From Halomonas campaniensis (GTDB taxonomy: Bacteria > Pseudomonadota > Gammaproteobacteria > Pseudomonadales > Halomonadaceae): DNA of 64,000 nucleotides. Position 1 is the stretch's first letter; every line of letters begins with the position of its first letter. A model generated the notes under the pieces. The model was given only the letters and a program-made list of their open reading frames with translations. It was not told the origin of the DNA and ran no database searches. The stretch spans positions 898,213-962,212 of the forward strand of contig NZ_JPUA01000034.1 of the NCBI RefSeq assembly GCF_002211105.1, in the 5' to 3' direction. The position numbers were made by a program, and so were the translations under genes. Positions 18,464-29,100 of the stretch are shown here, piece by piece.

Positions 18464-20134
18464 ATGACCCGTTATGTTGGTACTGATAGCAATACCTTTC
18501 CTTTCTCAGCCGTGGCTTACTTAGAAGCTACCTTTCATGATGGTACACGGGTCTCAGGCTCAGGTACGTTGGTCGGTCGTAACGATGTACTGACGGCTGC
18601 CCATGTGCTTTATGATCCCGTATTAGGGGCTGCTACTGATGTAGAAGTGGAGTTTGGCCGCGATGGTGGGGCACGCCCTTATGGCACCTTTCAAGCGGCT
18701 GGGCTTAATTATTATGAGTTAGATGTTGAAGAACCAGGGTTTTTGTCACCGTCCGAAAGCGAGTATGACCTTGCTTTAGTCTCGTTAGGTGATGCCATTG
18801 GTGATGATATTGGTTGGTTTTCATTGGGCGATTATGCCTATGGAGAGACCTATCGTGTGACAGGTTATCCCGGCGTATATCGTGATGCCAGTGGCCCAAG
18901 GCTCATGGAAGACAATAGCGCCACAACACTTATGCCTGGTTATGACTTAATAGACCTCAAGAACTTTGAAATTAATCCAGGTAATAGCGGTGGGCCAGTA
19001 TGGTACTCATCAAGTGACGGCCCAGTGGTAGTAGGCGCCGTTTCGACTGATGAATGGGCGGCTGATGTGAGTGCTCACTTAGCAACGCTTAATCAATGGA
19101 TTAAAGGCAATGACGGCTTGATTTCTCCACTGCCAAGCCAAGACGCTGAGGATAGCGCGTCTTATGTGGAGACGTTTGAATCCCTGCTAGCTGCAGCGGG
19201 TTGGGAGTGGTCTGAGACGCTTGATCAAGCGCTGAAAAGTCGAGATGAGCTACTTCGCTACCCTGGTTTAGAAAGCACTATCGATCCAGTGCTACGACTC
19301 TATACAGGTCTGCTAGGGCGAGAGCCGGATAAAGAAGGTGTTGAGTATTGGGTATCACAATTCAATGCGGGAAGTAGCTTACGCGTTTTGGCGGATAGTT
19401 TTGTGGTGTCGGAAGAGTTTACTTACTTGGCAGACCAGCTGGGCGGTGGAACGCAGGGGCGTATTGAGGCGCTTTATAGCAGTGTCCTTGGCCGCGATCC
19501 GGATTCAGCGGGTCAGGCATACTGGTTAGAACAGCTTGCAGGTGGTCAAGTAGAGCTGGCAGATATTACGTTAGCGTTTACCAACTCGGCAGAGTATGTG
19601 GCCAGTAGCTATTCTCTAGTTCAGGGTGCAAAACTGTTATTGTGGGATGTTGATTTACAGGCGTTAGACCCGGAGGCGCTAGGGTTTGACAGTCGACCGA
19701 CGGCAGCTGAGGAAGAGTCGGCTACTGCATTGGTACGTTTGTATGCCGGTGTGCTGGGGAGGGAGCCCGATGAGGAAGGCTTTGACTATTGGCTTGAAGC
19801 GTTAGCAAGTGGCAAATCACTTACGTCTATCGCTGCTGACTTCTTTGCAAGCAGTGAGTTTTCGGATACCCAAGCTAAGCCTACGGCAGAGGCGCTGGTC
19901 GACTCCCTCTATGAACAGGTTTTAGGACGTGCCCCAGACGCAGAGGGAGCGGCCTATTGGCAGTCTCAGCTGCAACAAGAGGCACTGGGGGAGGGTGATT
20001 TGGTGCTGGCATTTACAAATTCTGATGAATACATCAAATCAACCCAACCAAATGTTGATTCATATGTGCAGGAGTATTACGCGCAGGCACTTATTGGGGT
20101 GCCGGAGGATATTGAGACATATCTATTGGGCTAG
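18464..20134 (+). CDS. Trypsin-like serine protease with C-terminal DUF4214 array
   Basis: 556 residues. Residues about 10-215 form an S1-type protease with the full triad: H47 in L-T-A-A-H, D102 in Y-D-L-A-L, and S175 in N-P-G-N-S-G-G-P. There is no signal peptide. From about residue 235 to the end runs a module of four DUF4214 repeats in two pairs, joined by a K-L-L-L-W-D-V linker and closed by the tail D-I-E-T-Y-L-L-G. The same module ends the 2088-residue protein on the other strand. The absence of a Sec signal and the shared C-terminus suggest type I-like secretion or anchoring through the C-terminus. A likely job is processing or trimming surface proteins of this island; the substrate is unknown. 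Confidence 0.85.
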   Translation: MTRYVGTDSNTFPFSAVAYLEATFHDGTRVSGSGTLVGRNDVLTAAHVLYDPVLGAATDVEVEFGRDGGARPYGTFQAAGLNYYELDVEEPGFLSPSESEYDLALVSLGDAIGDDIGWFSLGDYAYGETYRVTGYPGVYRDASGPRLMEDNSATTLMPGYDLIDLKNFEINPGNSGGPVWYSSSDGPVVVGAVSTDEWAADVSAHLATLNQWIKGNDGLISPLPSQDAEDSASYVETFESLLAAAGWEWSETLDQALKSRDELLRYPGLESTIDPVLRLYTGLLGREPDKEGVEYWVSQFNAGSSLRVLADSFVVSEEFTYLADQLGGGTQGRIEALYSSVLGRDPDSAGQAYWLEQLAGGQVELADITLAFTNSAEYVASSYSLVQGAKLLLWDVDLQALDPEALGFDSRPTAAEEESATALVRLYAGVLGREPDEEGFDYWLEALASGKSLTSIAADFFASSEFSDTQAKPTAEALVDSLYEQVLGRAPDAEGAAYWQSQLQQEALGEGDLVLAFTNSDEYIKSTQPNVDSYVQEYYAQALIGVPEDIETYLLG

Positions 20135-20255
20135 AAATACAGAGATTGAATGAATCCTACCGACTGACGTCAGAGGTGTATAACGAATCTTTTTACCGTA
20201 CTGGTCGAATTGAGTACAATGCCGCGTTGGTTTTAGGCGACGAGATTGGGAAGTG

Positions 20256-20837
20256 ATGGCGAAATTACCGAAAAGCATCGTTATTGAAGGGCGTCGCTAC
20301 CCCACATGGGGGTTAAGTGCCAAAGCGCGTAAACAGCTGATAAATTTAAGCCTTGTAGATGCGCACATCGCAGAGCTTCAACAACGGTTGGCACATCACT
20401 ATGTTGCTCGTGAACATTATCAATTGCTGCTGAAGGATGCCTTGCCTGATCCGCGCCGGCAGCCTACCGCAGCCGAAACCACCCGATACTTCTGGCAAAG
20501 TGTTTCAAAAGCATGGGCTCAAAAGCACTGGCCTCTCAGCACCCCGTCATTAGGCCTGGACGCATTTGAATCGACTAGCCATTTTCGGCAAGGCGATCGA
20601 GTGCTATGTTACGTGAAAGGCCATGGGGTGGTGGGCTGGGGGGTGGTTGAAGTGGACACTCACTCAACCAAAAGGCATGTGGTCTGGCGTGTAGGCGTGC
20701 CGACACTGGATGCAGCCCTGCCTGCCAAAATACTGAAAGAGTTTTCGTTACGTCATCCGAGTCGTTCATCACAGGCGTTGCCATCGACGGCTGATATTGA
20801 AGGACTGTTATCCGCGCTTGCCACCAAAGCAGCGTAG
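20256..20837 (+). CDS. DUF6447-like protein with C-terminal extension
   Basis: 193 residues. The first 65 or so align with the small DUF6447 protein encoded next: both have V-x-I-(E/D)-G-x-x-Y, then L-S-x-x-A-R-x-Q and N-L-x-x-x-D-x-x-I, ending L-K-x-x-L-P. Residues 70-193 are an extension of unknown function, with a small-barrel-like F-R-Q-G-D-R-V-L-C-Y-V-K-G-H-G stretch. I use the ATG at 20256 because the product then begins M-A-K like its neighbour; a GTG directly before it (20253) is also possible. No signal peptide is seen. The setting between two DUF4214 surface enzymes hints at a role in making or exporting them. Confidence 0.65.
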   Translation: MAKLPKSIVIEGRRYPTWGLSAKARKQLINLSLVDAHIAELQQRLAHHYVAREHYQLLLKDALPDPRRQPTAAETTRYFWQSVSKAWAQKHWPLSTPSLGLDAFESTSHFRQGDRVLCYVKGHGVVGWGVVEVDTHSTKRHVVWRVGVPTLDAALPAKILKEFSLRHPSRSSQALPSTADIEGLLSALATKAA

Positions 20838-20933
20838 TGGAACGCTTTCTTGATGTGTAGTGTTTTCGACATTTACGCTCGCACCTGTAATAATTCACCT
20901 CGAATTTCATGATTACCCAAAAAGGAGCCATAT

Positions 20934-21149
20934 ATGGCGAAGGATAAAGAGCAAACAGTCACTATTGACGGCAGTGAGTACAATGTTGCAGATCTGTCTG
21001 AAAATGCCCGCAACCAGGTACTCAATCTGCGCGTGACCGATCAGGAGATTCAGCGCTTGAACCAGCAACTGGCGATTGCCCAAACGGCTCGTACAGCCTA
21101 TGCGCGTGCTTTAAAAGCTGAGCTTCCGGAGCAACAAAAGACACATTAA
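20934..21149 (+). CDS. Small DUF6447 family protein
   Basis: 71 residues, highly charged and helical, fitting DUF6447: T-V-T-I-D-G-S-E-Y at the N-terminus, then L-S-E-N-A-R-N-Q, then a coiled helix rich in Q, A and R. It has an AAAGGAG ribosome binding site and a good terminator 37 bases downstream. The function of the family is unknown. It is a shortened paralogue of the preceding gene, from which it is separated by 96 bases. Confidence 0.75.
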   Translation: MAKDKEQTVTIDGSEYNVADLSENARNQVLNLRVTDQEIQRLNQQLAIAQTARTAYARALKAELPEQQKTH

Positions 21150-21487
21150 AGGTAATTAGTGGTCAGACAGTGATATCTTGTCTAGAGCCAGTTGACTAAG
21201 GTTGACTGGCTTTTTTATGCGTAATCGGTTGGCGAACGAAAACCATCTATCCAGGCATCATCCAATACATGATCGGTGTGTAAATATTGACAAATAGGGG
21301 GCTTGTCTCTATTGATTAAGGAGGTGTGAAAAAGATGGCTGCTGTTCTCAGCCTTCTGCGTGAAAATTATAAAGGTGCTTACTAAGGGCGCTATCAATAT
21401 TGATGGGTGTCCGCTTGATAGCATCGTGAGTGACGCTCCACCGACAATACAGGGAACGATATGCAGTGATGCCTGGAGGCATTAAAT
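21150..21487 (+). other. Intergenic region (338 bases) before the carboxypeptidase gene
   Basis: Holds the terminator at 21186-21216 and otherwise no convincing gene. A GGAGG at 21474-21478 serves the following ATG. The promoter of the carboxypeptidase gene should lie between 21220 and 21470; I saw no strong consensus pair. Confidence 0.5.
21186..21216 (+). terminator. Rho-independent terminator after the DUF6447 gene
   Basis: AGCCAGTTGAC and GTTGACTGGCT form an 11-pair stem with two wobble pairs around a TAAG loop, followed by a run of T. Confidence 0.85.
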
Positions 21488-23005
21488 ATGACAACCCTCT
21501 CCATTGAAAAAAATCTACAAACGCTTTATTTAGGTATCTTAGGACGTGCGGCTGACCCAGATGGATTTAATTACTGGTTAGAACAGGTCGAAAGTGGCTC
21601 TGTAGACTTGGAAGGCGTCATGGCCCTCATGCTGCAGTCTGAGGAGTACCAAGCGAGGCGCACTGAGCTGGCAGAACTGGAAGATAACGGCTGGGTAAAC
21701 GAGGTTTATCAAAGCCTGTTTGCTCGAGAGGCCGAGGCCGAGGGCATTGAATATTGGGTAGAGCAGGCTAGTTCTGGCCAAACCCAACAAGCGTTGTTAC
21801 AGGGTTTTATCGCAGGTGCTAGCGCAACGGATGCAGAGGCGCTTGAGGCCTATGCCTCTATTGCTAATTTTTACTCATCCAGTGTTGATGCTGATAGTTA
21901 CGATGCAGAGCGCGCTCTTGTGCAAGATGGCTTTCGGAGCAATGAGCAGCTTTATCAAGACCTAGAAACACTAGATGCCACCTATGATACGTTGAGCTTA
22001 GAGCAGGCCGGGGAGTCTGTGGAAGGCAGGCCGTTGTACAGTGCTACGGTAGGCGAAGGGCCGCGCAAGTTAATGATCGTGACGCAACAGCATGGTGATG
22101 AGCCCACCGGGACTGAGGCGGCCATGCATTTGCTAGAGTGGCTAAGCGGTGATAGCGAAGCTGCACAAGCCTTACGTGAGCAAGTGACGTTGACCGTGAT
22201 GCCAAGAGTCAACCCTGATGGTTTTGAGCGGTGGGAGGGTCTCGTGGCAGGTGAGTTAGATCCCGAAACAACCATCGATCCCCGACGCAATTCTGAAGAT
22301 ATTGACCTCAACCGTACATGGGATTCTAGTGAAGTTATTGATGCAACATTAATTCCAGAAACTACCGCTGTTAGGCAGGTGATTGAAGCGACTCAACCTG
22401 AACTAATTCTTGATTACCATAACCAGAATAACTACATCAACGAGTCAGGAGATCTCGAAACGATATCAATCTTGTGGCCGACCAATGATGACGTCGATCC
22501 TGCTATTACTGCAACAGCACAGCAAGCAGCGGTAGCTATATCACAAGGGCTCGATGATTTTGATTATGGCTACTTGTCGCTGTTTCCCGGTGGCGACACG
22601 CCTCAAATAGCACGCAATGGAATTGCTATTGATGGTGTACCTACGCTCCTCATTGAGCAGCGTGGTTTGGAGGAGTTGAGCTTAAAAGCGCTGGAAGGAC
22701 TAGAGCTAGACTTTGATGCGGTTTCTAGCGCCGTAGTGCTTGAGGGCGTACTGAGTATGCTCGGTGTCGTAGAAGCTATGGGGCAAAACAGTTTTGATAG
22801 CATTGACCCTGCTTTGGCAACACTGATACCTGAGCGCGGTGAGCGAATTGAATTTGACGAGATTTACGCTGAAGAGATCGAATGGGCTGGCGAGAGCGAA
22901 GAATCTCATCAAGGTGAGATAGTCGCAGGGCTGGATACGCTGATGGAAAGTACGCCCATTATTGGCACCTCTGAGCCTCTTCCGCAAGAATTGCAAGTGG
23001 CTTAA
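21488..23005 (+). CDS. M14 zinc carboxypeptidase with N-terminal DUF4214 repeats
   Basis: 505 residues. Two DUF4214 units occupy about 5-55 and 65-110 (L-G-R-A-A-D-P-D-G-F-N-Y-W in the first). The peptidase domain runs from about 165 to 425. H202 and E205 in Q-Q-H-G-D-E and H311 in D-Y-H-N-Q are the predicted zinc ligands, N-R sits in D-L-N-R-T-W at 273-278, and E390 in L-I-E-Q-R-G is the predicted catalytic glutamate. No signal peptide is seen. M14 enzymes trim C-terminal residues or cleave peptidoglycan peptides. Here the enzyme probably acts at the cell surface, located by its DUF4214 units. The acidic C-terminal tail beyond 430 is of unknown use. Confidence 0.85.
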   Translation: MTTLSIEKNLQTLYLGILGRAADPDGFNYWLEQVESGSVDLEGVMALMLQSEEYQARRTELAELEDNGWVNEVYQSLFAREAEAEGIEYWVEQASSGQTQQALLQGFIAGASATDAEALEAYASIANFYSSSVDADSYDAERALVQDGFRSNEQLYQDLETLDATYDTLSLEQAGESVEGRPLYSATVGEGPRKLMIVTQQHGDEPTGTEAAMHLLEWLSGDSEAAQALREQVTLTVMPRVNPDGFERWEGLVAGELDPETTIDPRRNSEDIDLNRTWDSSEVIDATLIPETTAVRQVIEATQPELILDYHNQNNYINESGDLETISILWPTNDDVDPAITATAQQAAVAISQGLDDFDYGYLSLFPGGDTPQIARNGIAIDGVPTLLIEQRGLEELSLKALEGLELDFDAVSSAVVLEGVLSMLGVVEAMGQNSFDSIDPALATLIPERGERIEFDEIYAEEIEWAGESEESHQGEIVAGLDTLMESTPIIGTSEPLPQELQVA

Positions 23006-23038
23006 GGATCAGCCTGTAGACGATTAGCATTGAGTATC

Positions 23039-23085
23039 AAAAAAGCTTCCCCATCAGCTCTGAGTTTGAGCAGGGGAAGCTTTTT
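23039..23085. terminator. Bidirectional terminator between convergent genes
   Basis: AAAAAAGCTTCCCC (23039-23052) pairs with GGGGAAGCTTTTT (23073-23085) around a 20-base loop. A and T runs flank the GC stem on both sides, so it can end the carboxypeptidase transcript and the minus-strand transcript coming from the right. Confidence 0.85.
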
Positions 23086-23091
23086 ATTACC

Positions 23092-23163
23092 TCACCCCCC
23101 CTGGCACTCTAACAAACTGTGGGTGCTGTTATTGAGCGATAGGAGGAAGTCGGCACCGCCAGT
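23092..23163 (-). pseudogene. 3' remnant of a FlgO-like gene
   Basis: The minus strand here reads G-G-A-D-F-L-L-S-L-N-N-S-T-H-S-L-L-E-C-Q-G-G followed by TGA. It closely matches the last residues of the intact FlgO-like gene at 31394-31984 (ending A-D-F-R-L-P-L-N-N-N-T-R-S-L-L-E, then G-Q-G-G-W). About 22 to 24 codons remain, directly downstream of the giant gene and in the same orientation as the intact copy. The rest of the gene is gone, so this is a relic left by a duplication, insertion or recombination event. The DNA match covers about 70 bases. Confidence 0.8.
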
Positions 23164-23195
23164 TGCTTGCGGTGCCGTTGGTTTAGCTCAAAGCC

Positions 23196-26100
23196 CTAGC
23201 CAAATAGATACGACTCAAGGTCGGTTTCTACGCCTACCAGGTTGGCCGCATCAAGGTAATTGTCCACCTCTGAACGGCTGAGTTGCTGGTGCTCGTCGGA
23301 TTCAGTAAATGCCAGCACCATTTCAATCAGATTGGCATCACCGTTTTGCAACACCTCTTCCCAATACTGCTCACCTGCGGTGTCCGGTGAGCGATTTAGC
23401 ACCCGCTCATAAAGCGTATCGATTAATGCCTCAAAATCTATCGGTTCGCCGGTGGTTAGCAAGTCTTCGTTTTCCAGCAGGCTCTCCGCTAACGCTTCTG
23501 GCGCTTGGCCACTCTCCAGCCATTCATTAAATGCTGCTTCATCGGGCGCTTCACCTACTAAGCCGCTATAGAGTCGCACCAATGTCTCGGCCAACGGCTC
23601 TTGATCTACCGATATGCCGGTATTAAACCCCAGCGAGCGCATTTCCATTTGTTCAAGATTCACACCCCAGGCCAGCAGTTTATTGCCGTTAACGAAAGGG
23701 GCGTTGGCGTTGATATACTCCTCTGACTGGACAAACCAACGGGCGACTTCGCTACGATCCCCATTGCTGTCCAGCAAGACCTCCAACCAGTAATCGCGGC
23801 CTCTTTCATCCGCCGCGCGGCCCAGCGCGGCTTGATACAGCGTCTCCACAAAGGTGGCATTATCGCTGCCCATGGATTGCAACGCGGCGACGGTCTCTTC
23901 CGCTAACATAAAGTCTTCAACAATGGTGTTGAAGCTGCCTCCAGTATTTTGTTGCGTTACCCAGTACTCCAAGCCTTCCCGCTCAGCAACACGATCAAGG
24001 ATTCCGTTGTACAAACGGATGATGGGGGTCAGCACCGTATCCAACTCAGGGTAACGCACAAGGGTGCTGGTATTACGCAATTGTTCCAATAGCTCAGAGG
24101 GTAATTCCCATCCCTTTGCAGTGAATATATCAACAAAGTTAACGAGCTCGATTGGCTCAGGCTCCGGCTCAGGCTCTGGTTCTGGCTCCGGTTCAGGTTC
24201 AGGCTCCGGTTCTGGCTCCGGTTCTGGCTCCGGCTCTGGCTCCGGCTCCGGTTCAGGCTCCGGCTCAGGTTCAGGCTCCGGTTCAGGCTCCGGTTCAGGT
24301 TCAGGCTCAGGCTCAGGTTCGGGCTCAGGTTCGGGCTCAGGCTCAGGTTCTGGCACCGGTGCTGCTTCCACCGTAAAGGTCAAAGTACCGGGGACACTTT
24401 CCACACCATCCTCACCGCCATCAGCCAGGGTAAAGTCAAAGCTGGCATTGCCCGCACTGCTGCCCGCGGTAAATGTCACCAAGCCATTGTCGATGTCTTG
24501 TTGCGTAAACGTCTCGCCCACGGCTAAGGCGGTACCATCGAGCAATAACGTACCGGACGTTGGCAGGGTGTTCAGTGTATAAGTGAGCTCATCGCCAGCA
24601 TCATCTGGATCGCCTTCATTCAGGTTGGCCGTCGTTAATGTGACGCTATGGCCGGCTTGTACGCTGGGGCCTGTGTTGGTGGCGATGGTCGGTGCATTGT
24701 TAACCCCTTCCACTGCCACCGTTAGAGAAGAAGAACTGACATTGCCCGCAGCATCTTGAACATCGATGGTCACGCTGGTGGTAAGTGTTTCGCCGTGGGC
24801 AAGGGCTTCAAACTCGCCATTGGGATCGAAGCTGGCCGTGCCATCGGCATTGACGATAAAGCGTCCACCGTTGCTACCCACCACCGCGTTGCCCAGTGCA
24901 TCGGTGCGATTATTCACAGCGGTCACCGGGGCTGTATCGTCAGCGCCTGTGTCGTTATCGATTAGCTTATCACCTTCTCCGTTAACGCTGGTCAGTAGGG
25001 TCTCCCCTGCATCTTCGCGTACGGTGGCGGTCATGTCGTCATTGGCAGTGGGGGCGGTAGTATCCAGGGTTAGCGCAAGATCTGCAGATGCGCTGCTGGT
25101 ATTGCCTGCGCTATCACTAACAATCGTATTGATTGTGTTAATGCCTTCGCTTAGATCGCCCTCCGCCAGAGTGAAGGCCCAGTCACCGCTGGTATTGGCA
25201 GTGGTGCTACCTACGCTAATGCCGTCGACACGTACCGTAAGGGTTGCTCCTGCCTCAACTCCCGCGCCGGTCAGGGTGGGTGTATTGTTATTGGTGATAT
25301 TGTCACTATCGCTCACGCCGCTATCGGAATCTGCCGCTAACGTGGGTGCTGAAGCAGTCGTGGGAGAATTGGCATCAACCGAAAAATCCGTATTGTCGGC
25401 AAGATTTTGACCGCTGGGTAGTGTATCCAGGTTCGCCGAGATGCCGTTATCGTGGGAAACCAGTGTGGCGCCACCCGTCAAGTTTAGCGAGGTGACGTTA
25501 AGCCCATCGGTGTCCGTCTCACCCTCTAGCACCGTATAACGGCCACTAAACTGCGTTTGATTAGCGGCGTCGCTACTGGTGAGAAGTATCGTTGCCCCAG
25601 TGTTAAGCGTGGCTGCCAGTGCGCCGCCGTTGGCAACAAAGTCGACCGCTTTATCAAATACTACGGTGATATCAATGCTGCTGCCGACCGCAAAGGTGCC
25701 ATCGGCGGTGGGGGAGGAGATCGTCTGAATAACCGGGCTGGTGGCGGTCACTACGCTGAAAAGATCGCTTTGCGTTACGGCTGTCAGCGTATTACCTGCG
25801 GCATCCTGAGCATCGCTGACGCGCACGTCCACGTGATTAATTACTTCATTGGCATCGGCAGTGTCAAAGGTGGCAATATAGGTCGTCGCATCCGCCCAAC
25901 TGCCGACGTTAAAGGTAAGCGTATTCGTGGGGTCTTCTGTTGGGAAGGTGATGGTCGGGGCAACGCCCGTATTCATCGCTTCGTTGAAGCTCAGCGTAAG
26001 GGTAAAGCGCCCACTGCCGATCTGGTCGTCAGTGATGATCGTTAGCGAGGGTATGATAGCGCCATCCAGGCTCGGGCGAACAGTGTCTATGGCATCACTG

Positions 26101-29100
26101 CTCTGGCTGATAGCAGTGGTGTAAGCACTAGAGCTATTGCCTGCCGCATCGGACAGCACAAAGTCAACGGGAATATCGTCGCCTGGAGCGCGCGAGGTAT
26201 CCCCCTCCTGTACCGTGTAAGTGGCGGTATAGCTGCCGCCGCCCTGATCGGTAAAATCGGTGACCGCTACCCCGTTCACCGTACCGGCGTCCAGCGACAA
26301 GCCAGCCTCGCCCGCGGTAATAACAACGGTCACAGTATCGCCGATTTTATGGCTGCTATTGGGTATAGAAACGCTCGTGATGACGGGGGCGACGGCATCA
26401 ATGATGATGTTCTTGTTGGCGCTCAGCGAGTTGGCGGTACCCGGTGTGGGCAGGGTAAGTTCACTGTCGTTGCCTGCTGCATCGCGAATTGAGCCGCCAT
26501 TGAAGATGATTCCGGCGTCGGTCAGTGCCAGGTCACTGGACTCGTCCCCCGCCTGAACGGTATAAGCAAACGTCAGCGTGTCGGTACCTGAGCCGGCCAC
26601 ATAATCTATGGTGCGATCCGCTGCCCCGGTTTCCAGCGTCAACTGCGGTGTACCGCTGACCGTCACGGCTTCACTGAAGGCTAAGGTGATGTTAACTGTG
26701 TCGCCCGCTTTATAAGTACCGTCGGCATTCGCTGAGGTGATGTTGGTCACACTCGGTTTCACTCGATCAACGCCGTGTGCCGAACCGCTGGTATAGGCGG
26801 CTGCTATATTCCCCGCAGCGTCCTGTACGTTCGTATTGCTGTTGAGGTCAAGGCGCAGAGTGCCGTCGCCAGTGAGTGTGTCTACGGTGACGGTGTAGCT
26901 ACTACCGGTACCAGAGATGGCCGAGATAGTGCCCAACGCGTTGCCGCTGAGAGTGGTGAGGGTAAAATCATCGGTAGTGACACCGCTGACGTTTTCGCTA
27001 AAGGTGACGGTGTAATCTACTGAGGAAGCATTGGCCTCCGGCGAACCGCTGAGAGCAATGCTGGAAACGCTGGGCACTACGGCATCGATCACGATATCTT
27101 TATTGCTACTCAAAGAGTGAGCATCGCCCAGTGAGGGTAGGGTAACCACCGCATCGTTGCCTGCAGCGTCCCGTATAGTTCCGCCGTTAAGGACAATCTC
27201 AGGATCCTTTAGCGCTAAGTCAGTAGACTCATCACCCGCCTGAACGGTGTACGTAAACGTTAACGTGTTCGTGCCGGAGCCAGCGGTATAATTAACAACA
27301 CGGTCAGTTGCGCCTGTTTCCAGCGTTAGTTGCGGCGTTCCGGTCACGGTGACGGCTTCGCTAAACTCCAGCGAAATATTGATGATGTCACCCACTTTAT
27401 ATGTCCCATCGGCCGTCGAGGAGGTCACGTTAGTGACGCCCGGTTTCACCAGGTCAACGCTGTGGACCGTGCCGCTGGTGTAGCCTGCCGGGGCATGGGT
27501 GGCCCCATCGTCGATATCGGTGCCATCGTTAAGATCCAGGCGTAAGCTGCCTTCACCACTAATACCCGTGACACTGATGGTATAGCTGTTACCGCTGCCA
27601 GCAACCGCACTAATAGTGCCAGATGCCGTACCGGTGGAGGTGAGGGTGAAATCGTCGGCAGAGACATTACTGACGCTTTCACTAAAGGTAACGGTGAAGT
27701 CCATCGAGGTGGCATTGGCAGTGGGCGAGCCGCTGGGCGCAATGCCAGTAACGCTAGGGGCTACGTTATCGACCACATTAATAGTAATATTTTCCGTTGA
27801 GGGGGTCGTACCATCGGTGGCTTGTACGCTGAGTGTATAGCTGCCGGTCACGCTGGCGTCGAGCTGGCTGGTATCGTTGAGGGTGATTTCGCCCGTTGAA
27901 GCATCGATAGAGAAGGCGTTGCCAGTGTTGCCGGATTCGATGGAGTAGCTCACTGAGTTGTCGTCGCCCGTGGTAGCGACAGTGCCCAGGGAAGTGCTGT
28001 TGGTATCGCTCTCGTTAACGCTAAAGGATTGGCCGGCTGTGATGGACGGGGCGATATCGTTAACCGAAATGGTGATGTTTTGCGTGGCGGTATTGCTGCT
28101 GCCTTCACCGTCATCGGCCTGCACCGTTAAGGTATAGCTAGTGGCAGTTTCATAATCGAGCGCTGATGCACCGGTGGCAGTTAGACGAATCTCGCCAGTA
28201 CTATCATCGATACTAAATAATGTTTGGCCGGTTCCACCAATGATGGAATAAGTAACACTATCAGTGGCGCCTCCATCTCCATTGTTGGCATTCACATCGT
28301 GAATGACAAAAGAGACGTTGGCGAACGTTTCATCAATAGATAGATTCCCGGGAGCCGTATTTTCAAAAATAGGGCTACTGTTCGTGATAGCCGGTGATGC
28401 GACAAGATCGTCTATCTCAAGAATGACCTGCGAGTTAAAAGTAACCCGAACCTCATCAACGTTGTCATAGCCGGACTGAAAATCTATTCTTCCGAAAGAA
28501 CCACCAGCAGTAGTAGCGTTGAAAGTATAATAGGCATCCCCAAATGTGTCGGAAGCCGTAAAGTCAAGTGATTCTGCAGAAGTTACTGCGGCTCCGTCAC
28601 GGAAACCCTGGATAATGGCGACAGGATTAGTCGTTGCCTCGGTTATGCCAATTGCAACAGAGGCAAGATCAAATTCAGACCCGTCGCTCGAAGAAAAGCT
28701 AAATTCGCGAATAGTTGAATTAGCGTTATTTAGCAGTATTATTCGATCATTAGGATCGCCTGAGTTATTCAAGTTGTGGAGTGCTTCTGAGGCATTGGGG
28801 GTGGCTATTTGGTCAGCACCATCCATTGCGAACGTCCAAGCCCCAACGGTTATTGATGTAACAGGGTCTTCAATGAGAAGGCCAACACTATCAAAATTCT
28901 CATTAGATATTGCCAAGGTCGATTGAAAAAGCCCAGGAGGTGGCGACAATACATATGTCTCAATCAGGCCTTCTTGTTGCTCTAGTTCCCAGTCTCCGCC
29001 AAGGTTGCTGGCTCCGGTTAAGTCATCGGAAGCTGCTACGTCTGCTCCGGTTACCTTTGCTAGTGCCTCCACAAACTGCTGGCCCTTTTCGCCAGCACCA

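Noticed and set aside
24064..24582. Plus-strand frame encoding a long Gly-Ser repeat protein
   Set aside because: It is the mirror of the Pro-Glu repeat in the giant minus-strand gene; no ribosome binding site or domain of its own.
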